Shown one piece after another: positions 11,590 to 22,300 of a DNA stretch of 64,000 nt. The stretch is taken from NCBI GenBank assembly GCA_945910005.1, contig OX246744.1, positions 41,562,891-41,626,890 of the forward strand. Direction: 5' to 3'. A program made the position numbers and the translations under genes. The DNA comes from Isoperla grammatica. Lineage: Eukaryota; Arthropoda; Insecta; Plecoptera; Perlodidae. The notes under the pieces were generated by a model that was not told the DNA's origin, ran no database searches, and was given only the letters and a program-made list of their open reading frames with translations. How positions within the stretch are numbered: the first letter of the stretch is position 1; each line of letters starts with the position of its first letter.

Positions 11590-12690
11590 TATAGTAAATT
11601 TTTGTCCGGTCACGAATATACTAATGTAAACGCGATCCAATACGTATTAGAGGCAGAAATTACATTTCTATTGCTGTCAATAAGGTTGGAATTCATAGTC
11701 GGCCCCTACACCTAGGGGCACCCATTGTTGCTATGGATTTGTTTTGTCTATGGGAAATAACATAGAAACAACTGTTACCGTGGTAACAATGGGCGCCCCT
11801 AAGTGTAGGGGCCGACTATGAATTCCAACCTAAGTGTTAGTAACGGTGGCGGACCGTGTTGAAAACATGACCACGAAAATTCTTAGCAACGCACATTGCA
11901 CTGCATACAACAATGTCGGAAAGTATAATAGCCATGGAAATAAGAACAATTTTTGCAATGCGCATTCTTGAATTGTTGTTAATTGTTGTTCGTATCAGCA
12001 TTGAAAACTTTTCGCCGGAAAGTTCGTAGATATTGACGCGCTCGCTTATCAACGCGTCAAACATATTGTTGAATGCAGTGCCATGTGCGTTGCTAAGAAT
12101 TTTCTTTGTCATGTTTTCGCCGCGGTCCGCCACCGTTACTAACAGTTATTGACAGCAATAGAAATGTAATTTCTGCCTCTAATACGTATCCGATCGCGTC
12201 TAAATTAGTATATTCGTGACCGGATGAAAATGTACTACAAGATAGCCACCTCACATTTTGCTGTTACTGTTTTTCAGAAAAATATTTTCGAGTTACTTTT
12301 GTGTAACTTTGCCAATATTGATCAGATAGCCATTAAATGAACATATTCGTGACCGAAAAAAGCTTTAAAAAAATATGGCTATCTCACATTTTGCCGCCAT
12401 TTTGTTTCAGAAAAATATTTTGCAGTAACTATGGTGTAACTTTGTAACTTTTCGAACGATTTTGCCTCAAAACTATACACCTTCAATCCACATCGAGGCT
12501 TGTGCATGGTCCAAATTTCAAGTTGATCGGACTTTCCGTTCGACCGCTATCGACGGACATAACAAAAAAAAAACAAAAAAAAAAAAAAAACAACAGAATG
12601 AAGTGCTGTTAGAGTCTAGTACGATACAAAAAAAAAAACAGAACGAAGTGCCATAAGAGTCTCGTGGAAACGCTCGCTTCGCTCGCTTAA
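11590..12690. mobile_element. Two truncated Helitron-like copies in inverted orientation
   Basis: 11590-12065 (plus orientation, ending just past the hairpin) and 12066-12690 (minus orientation, with the 5' end TTAAGCGAGCG at 12690) are relatives of the 12.7- and 33.6-kb elements meeting head to head. The first is interrupted by the 147-bp MITE at 11684. Confidence 0.75.
11684..11830. mobile_element. Palindromic PIF/Harbinger-type MITE, 147 bp
   Basis: Near-perfect hairpin with ends GGTTGGAATTCATAGTCGGC and complement. Flanked by TAA on both sides. The related Helitron sequence at about 12138 (AACAGTTATTGACAGC) shows the unoccupied site. A same-length copy is at 60159-60305. Confidence 0.9.
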
Positions 12691-12705
12691 TAATTATTAT
12701 TATTA

Positions 12706-13479
12706 CTAGGAAAACGCTCTGTTTGACGCGTTGATAAGCGAGCGCGTCAATATCTACGAACTTTCTGGCGAAAAGTTTTCAATGCTAATACGAACAACAA
12801 TTAACAACAATTCAAGAATGCGCATTGTAAAAATTGTTCTTATTTCCATGGCTATTATACTTTCCGACATTGTTGTATGCAGTGCAATGTGCGTTGCTAA
12901 GAATTTTCGTGGTCATGTTTTCAACACGGTCCGCCACAGTTACTAACACTTGTTGACAGCAATAGAAATGTAATTTCTGCCTCTAATACGTATCGGATCG
13001 CGTTTACATTAGTATATTCGTGACCGGACAAAAATTTACTATAAGATAGCCACCTCACATTTTGCCGTTACTGCGTTTTAGAAAAATATTTTCGAGTAAC
13101 TTTCGTGTAACTTTGCTAATAATTATCAGATCGCCATTACATTAACATATTCGTGACCGGAAAAATCTGTAAAAAAATCTGACTATCTCACATATTGCCA
13201 GCCATTTTGTTTCAGAAAAATATTTTGCAGTAACTATGGTGTAACTTTGTAACTTTTCGAACGATTTTGCCTTAAAACTATACACCTTCAATCCACATCG
13301 AGGCTTGTGGATGGTCCAAATTTCAAGTTGATCGGACTTTCCGTTCGACCGCTATCGACGGACATAAAAAAAAAACTTACAAACAAACAAACAAACAAAC
13401 AAACAAACAAACAAACAAACAAAAAAACAGAACGAAGTGCCATAAGAGTCAAGTGGAAACGCTCGCTTCGCTCGCTTAA
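12706..13479 (-). mobile_element. Non-autonomous Helitron-like element, 774 bp
   Basis: Read on the minus strand it starts TTAAGCGAGCGAAGCGAGCG after host A and ends in CTAG before host T. An 8-bp-stem hairpin (TTGACGCG ... CGCGTCAA) lies just before AACAGAGCGTTTTCCTAG. No target duplication. A 71-codon frame across the 3' end recurs in all copies, but it spans the hairpin and is probably not a gene. Contains a (AAAC)n tract near the 5' end. Confidence 0.8.
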
Positions 13480-13526
13480 TTATTATTATTATTATTATTA
13501 TTACTATAATTATTGTTATTATTATT

Positions 13527-14075
13527 ATTATTCATCCACTATAGCTGACTTTCCTTTGTTCAACCTTCTCAATGCCATCTTCCACTCTGCCCATGTTTCG
13601 TCATTTCGTCTGCTGTCTTACTCACACCTTACAATAGCTCTTATCTGTAACCTACTTCTGCTTCAGCATTTAGCAATTTATTGAAGTTGGCGGGTTTCCG
13701 TCAACTGATCCGCCACTGTAATTAGGTTCTTAGAGTCATCCTTTGAGCATTCTTCACCTGCTTTTCTTTCTCTTGCCAAACAGCACATTTTTACCCTCTT
13801 CTGCAGCTTTCTCCTAAGTTCCTTGCAACTTCTTCCTGCTCTTCTCTAGCCATCTTTTTCGCTCCCCTCTTTGCATTTCTGTGTGATTCTCTTTTCTCGT
13901 CTGTCGAGTGGTTCATGGAGTCAATCAAGTTCTGTTTTGTGTGCGTACTTTCTTCTTTACATTATCATTCCACCAGCTTTGTTTCCATCTTTGTTCTGAT
14001 AGTCCTTATTTTCTCACATCCTCCTATATATTGCCTGTTTTAGTGCTCTCTTAAATGTCTCCATTCGTCTTCGAT
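13527..14075 (-). pseudogene. Decayed non-LTR retrotransposon (endonuclease-RT linker)
   Basis: Minus-strand fragments separated by stops and frameshifts read SWWNDNVKKKVRTQ (about 13945-13985) and MALRRLNKGKSAIVDE (about 13527-13580). These match the WWNDEV and ALRRLNKGKSAGxDE segments that lie between endonuclease and reverse transcriptase in LINE proteins. No RT catalytic motif is left. Confidence 0.65.
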
Positions 14076-14505
14076 TTTATATATTTATTAATATTATTTT
14101 AATAAGTCTAGATCATGGTAATTTATTAAAATATATCATTAGAAATATGATATCCAAAGAAAACAAAATGTCTACATTTTTTTGATAAATGAAATAAAAT
14201 AAGAACACTTTAATTGCTCATAAATGTTTTTTCTAAAAACTCTTGTATGCTGATTAATTCGTACTTTATAAACACTCAACGAACCAATACTAAAGGGAAA
14301 TGCAATATTATGGTGTCGTTGTTTTATATTAATTTGTATTTCAATTTATTGATCATTGTTTAGTGGTGTAAATGTAATATTAATTACTTCATGAGCTAAA
14401 GTTTACACAAATACCAGCTTGGTGCCAATATTGTCAACTGAAGAGCTACCCTAAGGCCTTAAAGATAGAACCCTCGTTCTTCCAGTGGCGTTGCATGGTC
14501 CTCAC

Positions 14506-14595
14506 CTCCAGTGGCGTGCTGATGGCCGCGATCTCGGTGAAGCCAACAATGTCACTGAAGTAGACAGTGACAGAAGCATAGAACTCGGCCGGCAC
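14506..14595 (-). CDS. NIT-GC exon F: cyclase domain start, first catalytic Asp
   Basis: Acceptor TTATTCCAG, 30 codons in phase 0, donor GAG|GTGAGG. The peptide [20 protein letters not shown] carries the first metal-binding Asp (FSDIVGFT), then [10 protein letters not shown]. This matches the universal start of class III cyclase domains. A 12-bp echo of the exon end (ACGCCACTGGA) recurs 26 bp into the intron. Confidence 0.95.
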
Positions 14596-14775
14596 CTGGA
14601 ATAAGCGAGGACAGCTTTAGTTTACAATATGTAACCATTCACACCAGGACTGTGAACAAACGAATGGTTATGCATTACACTGCGAATACTAAGTTACAAG
14701 TAGCTCATTAGAGCCAATGGCTTTATACCTGGATGTCTATTTTGTTTTTCTTATCGTCAAATGCATACTCGTTCT

Positions 14776-14910
14776 TCACGCTCCTCAACTCAGTCTTCCC
14801 TCAGACTCGGCCAACCACCAATCACAAAGCAGCATTGCCATGTGGACTGCTCTGTGATTGGTGGTTGGGCGAGTCTGTGGAAAGACTGAGTTGAGGAACG
14901 ACTATGCAAG
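14776..14910. repeat. Hairpin, about 55-bp arms
   Basis: CTCCTCAACTCAGTCTTCC and GGAAAGACTGAGTTGAGGA, with ACCACCAATCACAAAGCAG inside. Probable MITE between exons E and F. Confidence 0.7.
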
Positions 14911-15131
14911 ACTCACAGTCTAATAAAATATGGGCCATTTTTACACTTGCATACATTCAATTCACCTCTTTTCTAGAACACACTTGCTTTAGGTTACTGT
15001 GACACCCATATATCTGGTAAGAAAACCTACTAACCTACTAACCTACTAGAACTTACCTACTAGGTTTGGTACTATAACCCATTTGACATGTACGTAATAG
15101 AACTCTCAAAATGTTGTTGGAACCCACGTAC

Positions 15132-15377
15132 CAGGGCCTGGATTCACAAAAATGTCTAACTCTAAGTTAGGCAAATCCTAGCTAGATAAATCATGATAAA
15201 TCATCTCTTGGTATTACTACACATTCAAAAATAAAATATTATTCGTTAAAGTGTTAACATTTTACTTTATTTTATATTTATCAAATTGCAGAACGACTTA
15301 AGCGTGTTTTCTATCACTAAGATTTGCCTAAACTAGGACGTCTTAGCACTTGGGTACCTTTGTGAATCTGGGCTCTG
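15132..15377. mobile_element. MITE, CAGGGCCTGGATTCACAAA ends, 246 bp
   Basis: Inverted termini CAGGGCCTGGATTCACAAA and TTTGTGAATCTGGGCTCTG. Start and end resemble hAT elements, but I see no clean 8-bp duplication. Confidence 0.75.
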
Positions 15378-15566
15378 GTATATAAGGATGCATTAGCTCG
15401 AGACTGGAACCCACCTGCTTTGGATTAGACCCACATGTTTGGTGGTAGAACCATCTGGTCCTATGACCCATTTGACATATATAGTAGCTCACATAGTATG
15501 TAAGAACCACTTTGCCCAGTACTAGAAGCCTCCCTACTTTGGATTAAAACCCACATGTGTTGTTAT

Positions 15567-15804
15567 AACCCACCTGACCGGTGTTAGAACCCACGTGCCC
15601 GGTGTTGGAACCCACGTGCCCGGTGTTGGAACCCACGTGCCCGGTGTTGGAACCCACATGCCCGGTGTTAGAACCCACATGCCCGGTGTTAGAACCCACG
15701 TGCCCGGTGTTAGAACCCACGTGCCCGGTGTTGGAACCCACGTGCCCGGTGTTGGAACCCACCTGCCCGGTGTTAGAACCCACGTGCCCGGGGTTAGAAC
15801 CCAC
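15567..15804 (-). repeat. 21-bp array at exon E donor
   Basis: About eleven 21-bp units reading GTGGGTTCTAACACCGGGCA(C/G) on the gene strand begin at the exon E donor itself. Several units recreate CAG|GTGGGT. The period is a multiple of three with no stop, so retention would add a (VGSNTGH)n tail to the protein before a stop. Degenerate relatives of the unit continue to about 15.41 kb, suggesting an older, larger array. Confidence 0.9.
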
Positions 15805-15927
15805 CTGCTTGGTCTGCTTGAGCCTCTGAGCAACGTATGGCGGCAGCATCTGGAAGAGTAGGGTGTCGCTCTTTCTCTTCTCTCTCTTCAGCTCTCTGGC
15901 CTTCTGGGCCAGGTTGGCAGAGTACAT
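15805..15927 (-). CDS. NIT-GC exon E: dimerisation coiled coil
   Basis: Acceptor TATGTTACAG, 41 codons in phase 0, donor CAG|GTGGGT. The peptide has MYSANLAQKARELKREKRKS followed by DTLLFQMLPPYVAQRLKQ. The LLFQMLPP-VA-LK signature is diagnostic of the helical linker before membrane and soluble guanylate cyclase catalytic domains. It joins in frame to exon D (membrane helix) upstream and exon F (cyclase start) downstream. Confidence 0.94.
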
Positions 15928-16068
15928 CTGTAACATACATTAGACATGTTGTAACACACATCTGTAATACTCACCAGACATGTTGTAATTTGCGTCTCTG
16001 AGGGTGTGTTCCAACTTGATTTTCGTCTGCTAACCACTAACCACTTACCTGCTACACACTAAACACTA

Positions 16069-16696
16069 AAGGCCCGTCTACATCCACTTAGCGTACGTAA
16101 CTTCCAGAAATTAGCGAGTTGGCCATATTGGATTTACATGTAACCATGCACATTGAAATTAGAAAAATTAACGTACGTTTCACGACGCGAAAAGTTGATT
16201 TAACTCCAACTTTTTCCAATTTCTAGAATTTGGTTAATTAGCGCATGCAAACAAACGAACAGCTTACATTGTTTCCAAACCACATCACAACATTTCTATC
16301 AAAGAGAAATAAAACAGCAATGGACTACTCACTTTTAATAAGCCCATAACTTCTACATTTTCATCCATTATTGAATTGATTTTAATACAAATAATGGTTT
16401 AGGTGCTTCAAAAAATAATAAATATAGGCTTCTTGCAAGTTTGCGTTTTCTTCATAATGTTGCAATTTTTTTATTTTGACAGCTCGTTGTTTGCCAATCA
16501 GCTCGATTCATTTGTTACATTGTTGTAGTTTGGCTGTGAAGTCAGTTGCAAATTCCCTATTGGTGGGAAATTCGTGAGCTCTGATTGGTTTACGTTTACT
16601 TAAGAAAATTATCAACATTCAATGGGAACGTCTAACGTAATTTCTATAATTTTCTATAATTTTCACGCGTACCCAAAGTGGATGTACACGAGGCTT
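16069..16696. mobile_element. TA-flanked MITE, 628 bp
   Basis: Ends AAGGCCCGTCTACATCCACTT and AAGTGGATGTACACGAGGCTT, with TA at 16067-16068 and 16697-16698, the Tc1/mariner-type pattern. The right half includes part of another MITE family (GACAGCTCGTTGTTTG). Confidence 0.8.
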
Positions 16697-17211
16697 TACA
16701 GCTTTGGGCACGCCACTTAGTATGCTAATACAAAGTTTATTTTTATTAATAATATAAAATAAATAAATACGATAATAATACTTCCATTCACTGGTTGGGT
16801 ACTTTTCTAACCAAAAAGTATCAGCTGGTGATGGCTGGTATCAACCATCTTGGTTTAGTAGGTTAGTCGGTGTCGAAGTGTATACTTTCGGCCACTACCC
16901 ACTACCCTCTAGCCAAATAAAAAGCATTGGTCACCTGCTTGTGACGTCACTTCCTTTCGATTAGTATAACTAAGCTTAGGCCACTACGAAAAACGTCTAG
17001 TTGGAACACACCTTGAAGTTGAATTTACAAACTTGGCTAAGATTTAAGAGGATCAAGCCAGTAAAGCATCATGGCGCTCACATAACTTCCTAAGATTTGA
17101 GATTTTAATAAGTTCTTTCCCCTAAAATTCTTAGCGCAGAAAAATGTGATGTGACGTTTTATAAATCCGGCAATGGTATGTCCAACTCGTCCCAGAGAGC
17201 GTTCCCCTAGT

Positions 17212-17578
17212 ATATTCACGTATTGCACATGGTGGCCAGTGGCCACATTGGAGGCCACAATGGCATGTGATTGGTAGTTCATAGTTACTATGTTTCAGCC
17301 AGCGTTTGATGCAAATTGAACTGCTCTCTAACTTTGGTTTGCTATTATTACTTAAAATCAACATAAACAAACTCCTTTGTCTCGATTACTCTTTTGATCG
17401 TTTACAAAAGCATACAATAATCATTTTCGTACACTTTTTTGGGGGATATACGTGTTCGAACTCTCATATTTCCCCGTAAACAATATTATTCGTTTTCTAT
17501 TGACAGCTGAATGAAACTTGAAATATAGTACCATAGGTAGCCTCCAATATGGCCGATGTGACGTCACGTGAATATACT
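17212..17578. mobile_element. MITE, copy with empty sites
   Basis: Termini AGTATATTCACGT and ACGTGAATATACT are inverted repeats. Relative of 2283-3205 without its nested insertions. Confidence 0.8.
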
Positions 17579-17779
17579 CCCTATATATTAGCATAATTAG
17601 ATGCGCATTGCCTGTCAGTGTCCAGAACTATAATCTAGTTATCCACAACAAGCGCGGACGTCCGTGTTTCAGCGCTATTTTGACATGTTACTAGATTACA
17701 GCATTGATTGACACGCCTGTCCCTTGCGCTAATATGGTGCATCATGGCACTGGTAATTCCTATTGTATAGTGTGTCAGT

Positions 17780-17838
17780 GTCTCGTTGGTCTAGTGGGTT
17801 TATTTTTGCTTCCAATGCAGAAGGTCCATGCGACAAAG
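17780..17838 (+). mobile_element. tRNA-SINE head fragment
   Basis: TCTCGTTGGTCTAGTGGGTT and TTGCTTCCAATGCAGAAGGT match the 26.9-kb SINE head, degraded in the B box. Confidence 0.55.
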
Positions 17839-17839
17839 A

Positions 17840-18655
17840 GAGACAGATTCTACGCCTACCGCTCTTGAAGAACATTTGTAAAAGCGCGTGTTAGGTACTT
17901 ATTCTCTTCCAGAGATATTTAGGTTCATTAGTCATTATATTCACTTATGAAAACACTTTTTCATTTTTGTATTATTATTGTACCGCACTTGTGCTGATAA
18001 ATGAACATGAGAAAACTGATTAACAAAGGAGGACAATAAATAGAACTAGGCTATGCAAACAATTAATAATTATGAAATTATAAATAACAATAACAACAAA
18101 ACAAAACAAACTACTGTACTAAAACAAATCAAGAACAAGAAAAAAAAATTGAGAAACTAAATAAGATAAAGTCAAGAAAAATGCATTTAATTAAAAAATA
18201 AAAATAAAGTATATATGAAAGAACATGAAGGAGAAATGTGGAAAAAATATGTATATATATAAAAGAAGAAAAAGAACGTCCACTGTGTTTGGTATACAAA
18301 CAGGAATTAGAAATCAACGAATCCAAATATAAAGTATGAACTAACAAAATATTTTCTTTATTAAAACATTTACAAAAATCTATAGCAATTCCGTGTAAGG
18401 GTTCCGTGTGTCGGCGTAGAAAAATGTTTCGAACACATTTTCAAGGAATATGGACAAAAAGTGGTAAGATTCCAATCACGTGATGGCGCCAATACTGGAA
18501 CCATTTTAACCGCATCATCAAAAAAATGTATGTATTCAAAACTTATTTTCTAAACATATTTCCTGTGGATATCGCTTGCATTATTTTACACACGTTCAAT
18601 GTATTTGGGGTTTGAAAACAACAATACACAAACAACACTAAATACCTAGTTCGAA
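17840..18655. other. A/T-rich intron stretch, nothing recognised
   Basis: Intron D-E. Long A-rich tracts (AACAAAACAAAAC, AAGAAAAAAAAATTG). No exon or transposon recognised. Confidence 0.6.
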
Positions 18656-18660
18656 CAGAC

Positions 18661-18986
18661 ATATTCAAAGGTTGCACGTACGTCACATCTTTGCGCGTGG
18701 CGGCCACATATTTTGTGATCAAACTTTGATGTTGCCATGGGGAAACAATTGAAGGCGGTTGTGGCAAAACACAAACTCTTCATTCTTTAAAATCCAGCCT
18801 GCTTTTTTAAATAAAATTTATATGTGTGGTTTTTCTTTACTTTTGTATTAATTATGTAACTTTTTAAATCATTAATTAAGGCTTATTTATTAAATTTGAA
18901 AAGTATTTGCTAATGATCTAGGATTGGTCCTTCTCAATTGTGTCGCAATCATGGCCGCTGTGACGTCACGTGGGAACTATGAATAG
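18661..18986. mobile_element. MITE, GTGACGTCAC-ended family, opposite orientation
   Basis: Ends TATTCAAAGGTTGCACGTAC and TGACGTCACGTGGGAACTAT. Contains CGCGTGGCGGCCACA and AACAATTGAAGGCGGTTGTG, as in the other copies. Confidence 0.8.
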
Positions 18987-19373
18987 GTTAGAAATGTAGG
19001 AAGTGCGGTTGGTATTAATGGATTCGGCTATATCGCCAGCAAGAAAATACAAGTGGAGTTCCGCGGGAGTTCACACCAACCTTTTAGGTAGTTTTCTTAA
19101 TACACCCCTAGAGCAAAGTCGTCGTACAATTATCCCCATTGAAACTCGAGCAAAGAACGAAGAATTCAGATGACTGAATACATAAATCACATTCTTCAAG
19201 GCGATGAGGTCCGATCGTTCTTGGAAAACAAGACATCCCGGGGTAGCTTATATTTCAACCTATTTATGGGTGTCCAAAACAGGGGGAAAATGGTGTGGCC
19301 ATGGTGTAAACTCCCGCGGAACTCTACTGTAGTTAGGCCGAGACAACTAAAGTCTGGGTGGACGAACAATGTT

Positions 19374-22300
19374 ACCTGAATGGTGGCGACAGCGTTGCGT
19401 ACCAACACAATGATGATTGGTGACACCAGGAGTACCAACACAAGTATCAACACCCCATATATCTACTAGTGTCTTACCTGAATGGTGGCGACAGCGTTGC
19501 GTACCAACACAATGATGATTGGTGACACCAGGAGTACCAACACAAGTATCAACACCCCGTATATCTACTAGTGTCTTACCTGAATGGTGGCGACAGCGTT
19601 GCGTACCAACACAATGATGATTGGTGACACCAGTAGTACCAACACAAGTATCAACACCCCATATATCTACTAGTGTCTTACCTGAATGGTGGCGACAGCG
19701 TTGCGTACCAACACAAGTATCAACACCCCATATATCTACTAGTGTCTTACCTGAATGGTGGCGACAGCGTTGCGTACCAACACAATGATGATTGGTGACA
19801 CCAGGAGTACCAACACAAGTATCAACACCCCATATTTCTACTAGTGTCTTACCTGAATGGTGGCGACAGCGTTGCGTACCAACACAATGATGATTGGTGA
19901 CACCAGTAGTACCAACACAAGTATCAACACCCCATATATCTACTAGTGTCTTACCTGAATGGTGGCGACCACGTTGCGTACCAACACAAGTATCAACACC
20001 CCATATATCTACTAGTGTCTTACCTGAATGGTGGCGACAACGTTGCGTACCAACACAAGTATCAACACCCCATATATCTACTAGTGTCTTACCTGAATGG
20101 TGGCGACAGCGTTGCGTACCAACACAAGTATCAACACCCCATATATCTACTAGTGTCTTACCTGAATGGTGGCGACAGCGTTGCGTACCAACACAATGAT
20201 GATTGGGGACACCAGTGGTACCAACACAAGTATCAACACCCCATATATCTACTAGTGTCTTACCTGAATGGTGGCGACAGCGTTGCGTACCAACACAATG
20301 ATGATTGGTGACACCAGGAGTACCAACACAAGTATCAACACCCCATATATCTACTAGTGTCTTACCTGAATGGTGGCGACAGCGTTGCGTACCAACACAA
20401 GTATCAACACCCCATATATCTACTAGTGTCTTACCTGAATGGTGGCGACAGCGTTGCGTACCAACACAATGATGATTGGTGACACCAGGAGTACCAACAC
20501 AAGTATCAACACCCCATATATCTACTAGTGTCTTACCTGAATGGTGGCGACAGCGTTGCGTACCAACACAATGATGATTGGGGACACCAGTGGTACTAAC
20601 ACAAGTATCAACACCCCATATATCTACTAGTGTCTTACCTGAATGGTGGCGACAGCGTTGCGTACCAACACAATGATGATTGGTGACACCAGTAGTACCA
20701 ACACAAGTATCAACACCCCATATATCTACTAGTGTCTTACCTGAATGGTGGCGACAGCGTTGCGTACCAACACAATGATGATTGGGGACACCAGTGGTAC
20801 CAACACAAGTATCAACACCCCATATATCTACTAGTGTCTTACCTGAATGGTGGCGACAGCGTTGCGTACCAACACAATGATGATTGGGGACACCAGTGGT
20901 ACCAACACAAGTATCAACACCCCATATATCTACTAGTGTCTTACCTGAATGGTGGCGACAGCGTTGCGTACCAACACAATGATGATTGGTGACACCAGGA
21001 GTACCAACACAAGTATCAACACCCCATATATCTACTAGTGTCTTACCTGAATGGTGGCGACAGCGTTGCGTACCAACACAAGTATCAACACCCCATATAT
21101 CTACTAGTGTCTTACCTGAATGGTGGCGACAGCGTTGCGTACCAACACAATGATGATTGGTGACACCAGTAGTACCAACACAAGTATCAACACCCCATAT
21201 ATCTACTAGTGTCTTACCTGAATGGTGGCGACAGCGTTGCGTACCAACACAATGATGATTGGTGACACCAGTGGTACCAACACAAGTATCAACACCCCAT
21301 ATATCTACTAGTGTCTTACCTGAATGGTGGCGACAGCGTTGCGGACCAACACAATGATGATTGGTGACACCAGGAGTACCAACACAAGTATCAACACCCC
21401 ATATATCTACTAGTGTGTTACCTGAATGGTGGCGACAGCGTTGCGTACCAACACAAGTATCAACACCCCATATATCTACTAGTGTCTTACCTGATTGGTG
21501 GCGACAGCGTTGCGTACCAACACAAGTATCAAAACCCCATATATCTACTAGTGTGTTACCTGATTGGTGGCGACAGCGTTACGTACCAACACAAGTATCA
21601 ACACCTCATGTATCTACTAGTGTCTTACCTGAATGGTGGCGACAGCGTTGCGGACCAACACAATGATGATTGGTGACACCAGGAGTACCAACACAAGTAT
21701 CAACACCCCATATATCTACTAGTGTGTTACCTGAATGGTGGCGACAGCGTTGCGTACCAACACAAGTATCAACACCCCATATATCTACTAGTGTCTTACC
21801 TGATTGGTGGCGACAGCGTTGCGTACCAACACAAGTATCAACACCCCATATATCTACTAGTGTGTTACCTGATTGGTGGCGACAGCGTTACGTACCAACA
21901 CAAGTATCAACACCTCATGTATCTACTAGTGTCTTACCTGAATGGTGGCGACAGCGTTGCGTACCAACACAATGCTGATTGGTGACACCAGGAGTACCAA
22001 CACAAGTATCAACACCCCATATATTCTAGTGTCTTACCTGAATGGTGGCGACAGCGTTGCGTACCAACACAATGATGATTGGTGACACCAGTGGTACCAA
22101 CACAAGTATCAACACCCCATATATCTACTAGTGTCTTACCTGAATGGTGGCGACAGCGTTGCGTACCAACACAATGCTGATTGGTGACACCAGGAGTACC
22201 AACACAAGTATCAACACCCCATATATTCTAGTGTCTTACCTGAATGGTGGCGACAGCGTTGCGTACCAACACAATGATGATTGGTGACACCAGTGGTACC

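Noticed and set aside
12731..12946. 71-codon frame conserved in three copies (starts MISERVNIYEL) with a hydrophobic stretch
   Set aside because: It overlaps the 3' hairpin and end of the Helitron-like element; conservation reflects the element's own copies, and one copy lacks a matching C-terminus.
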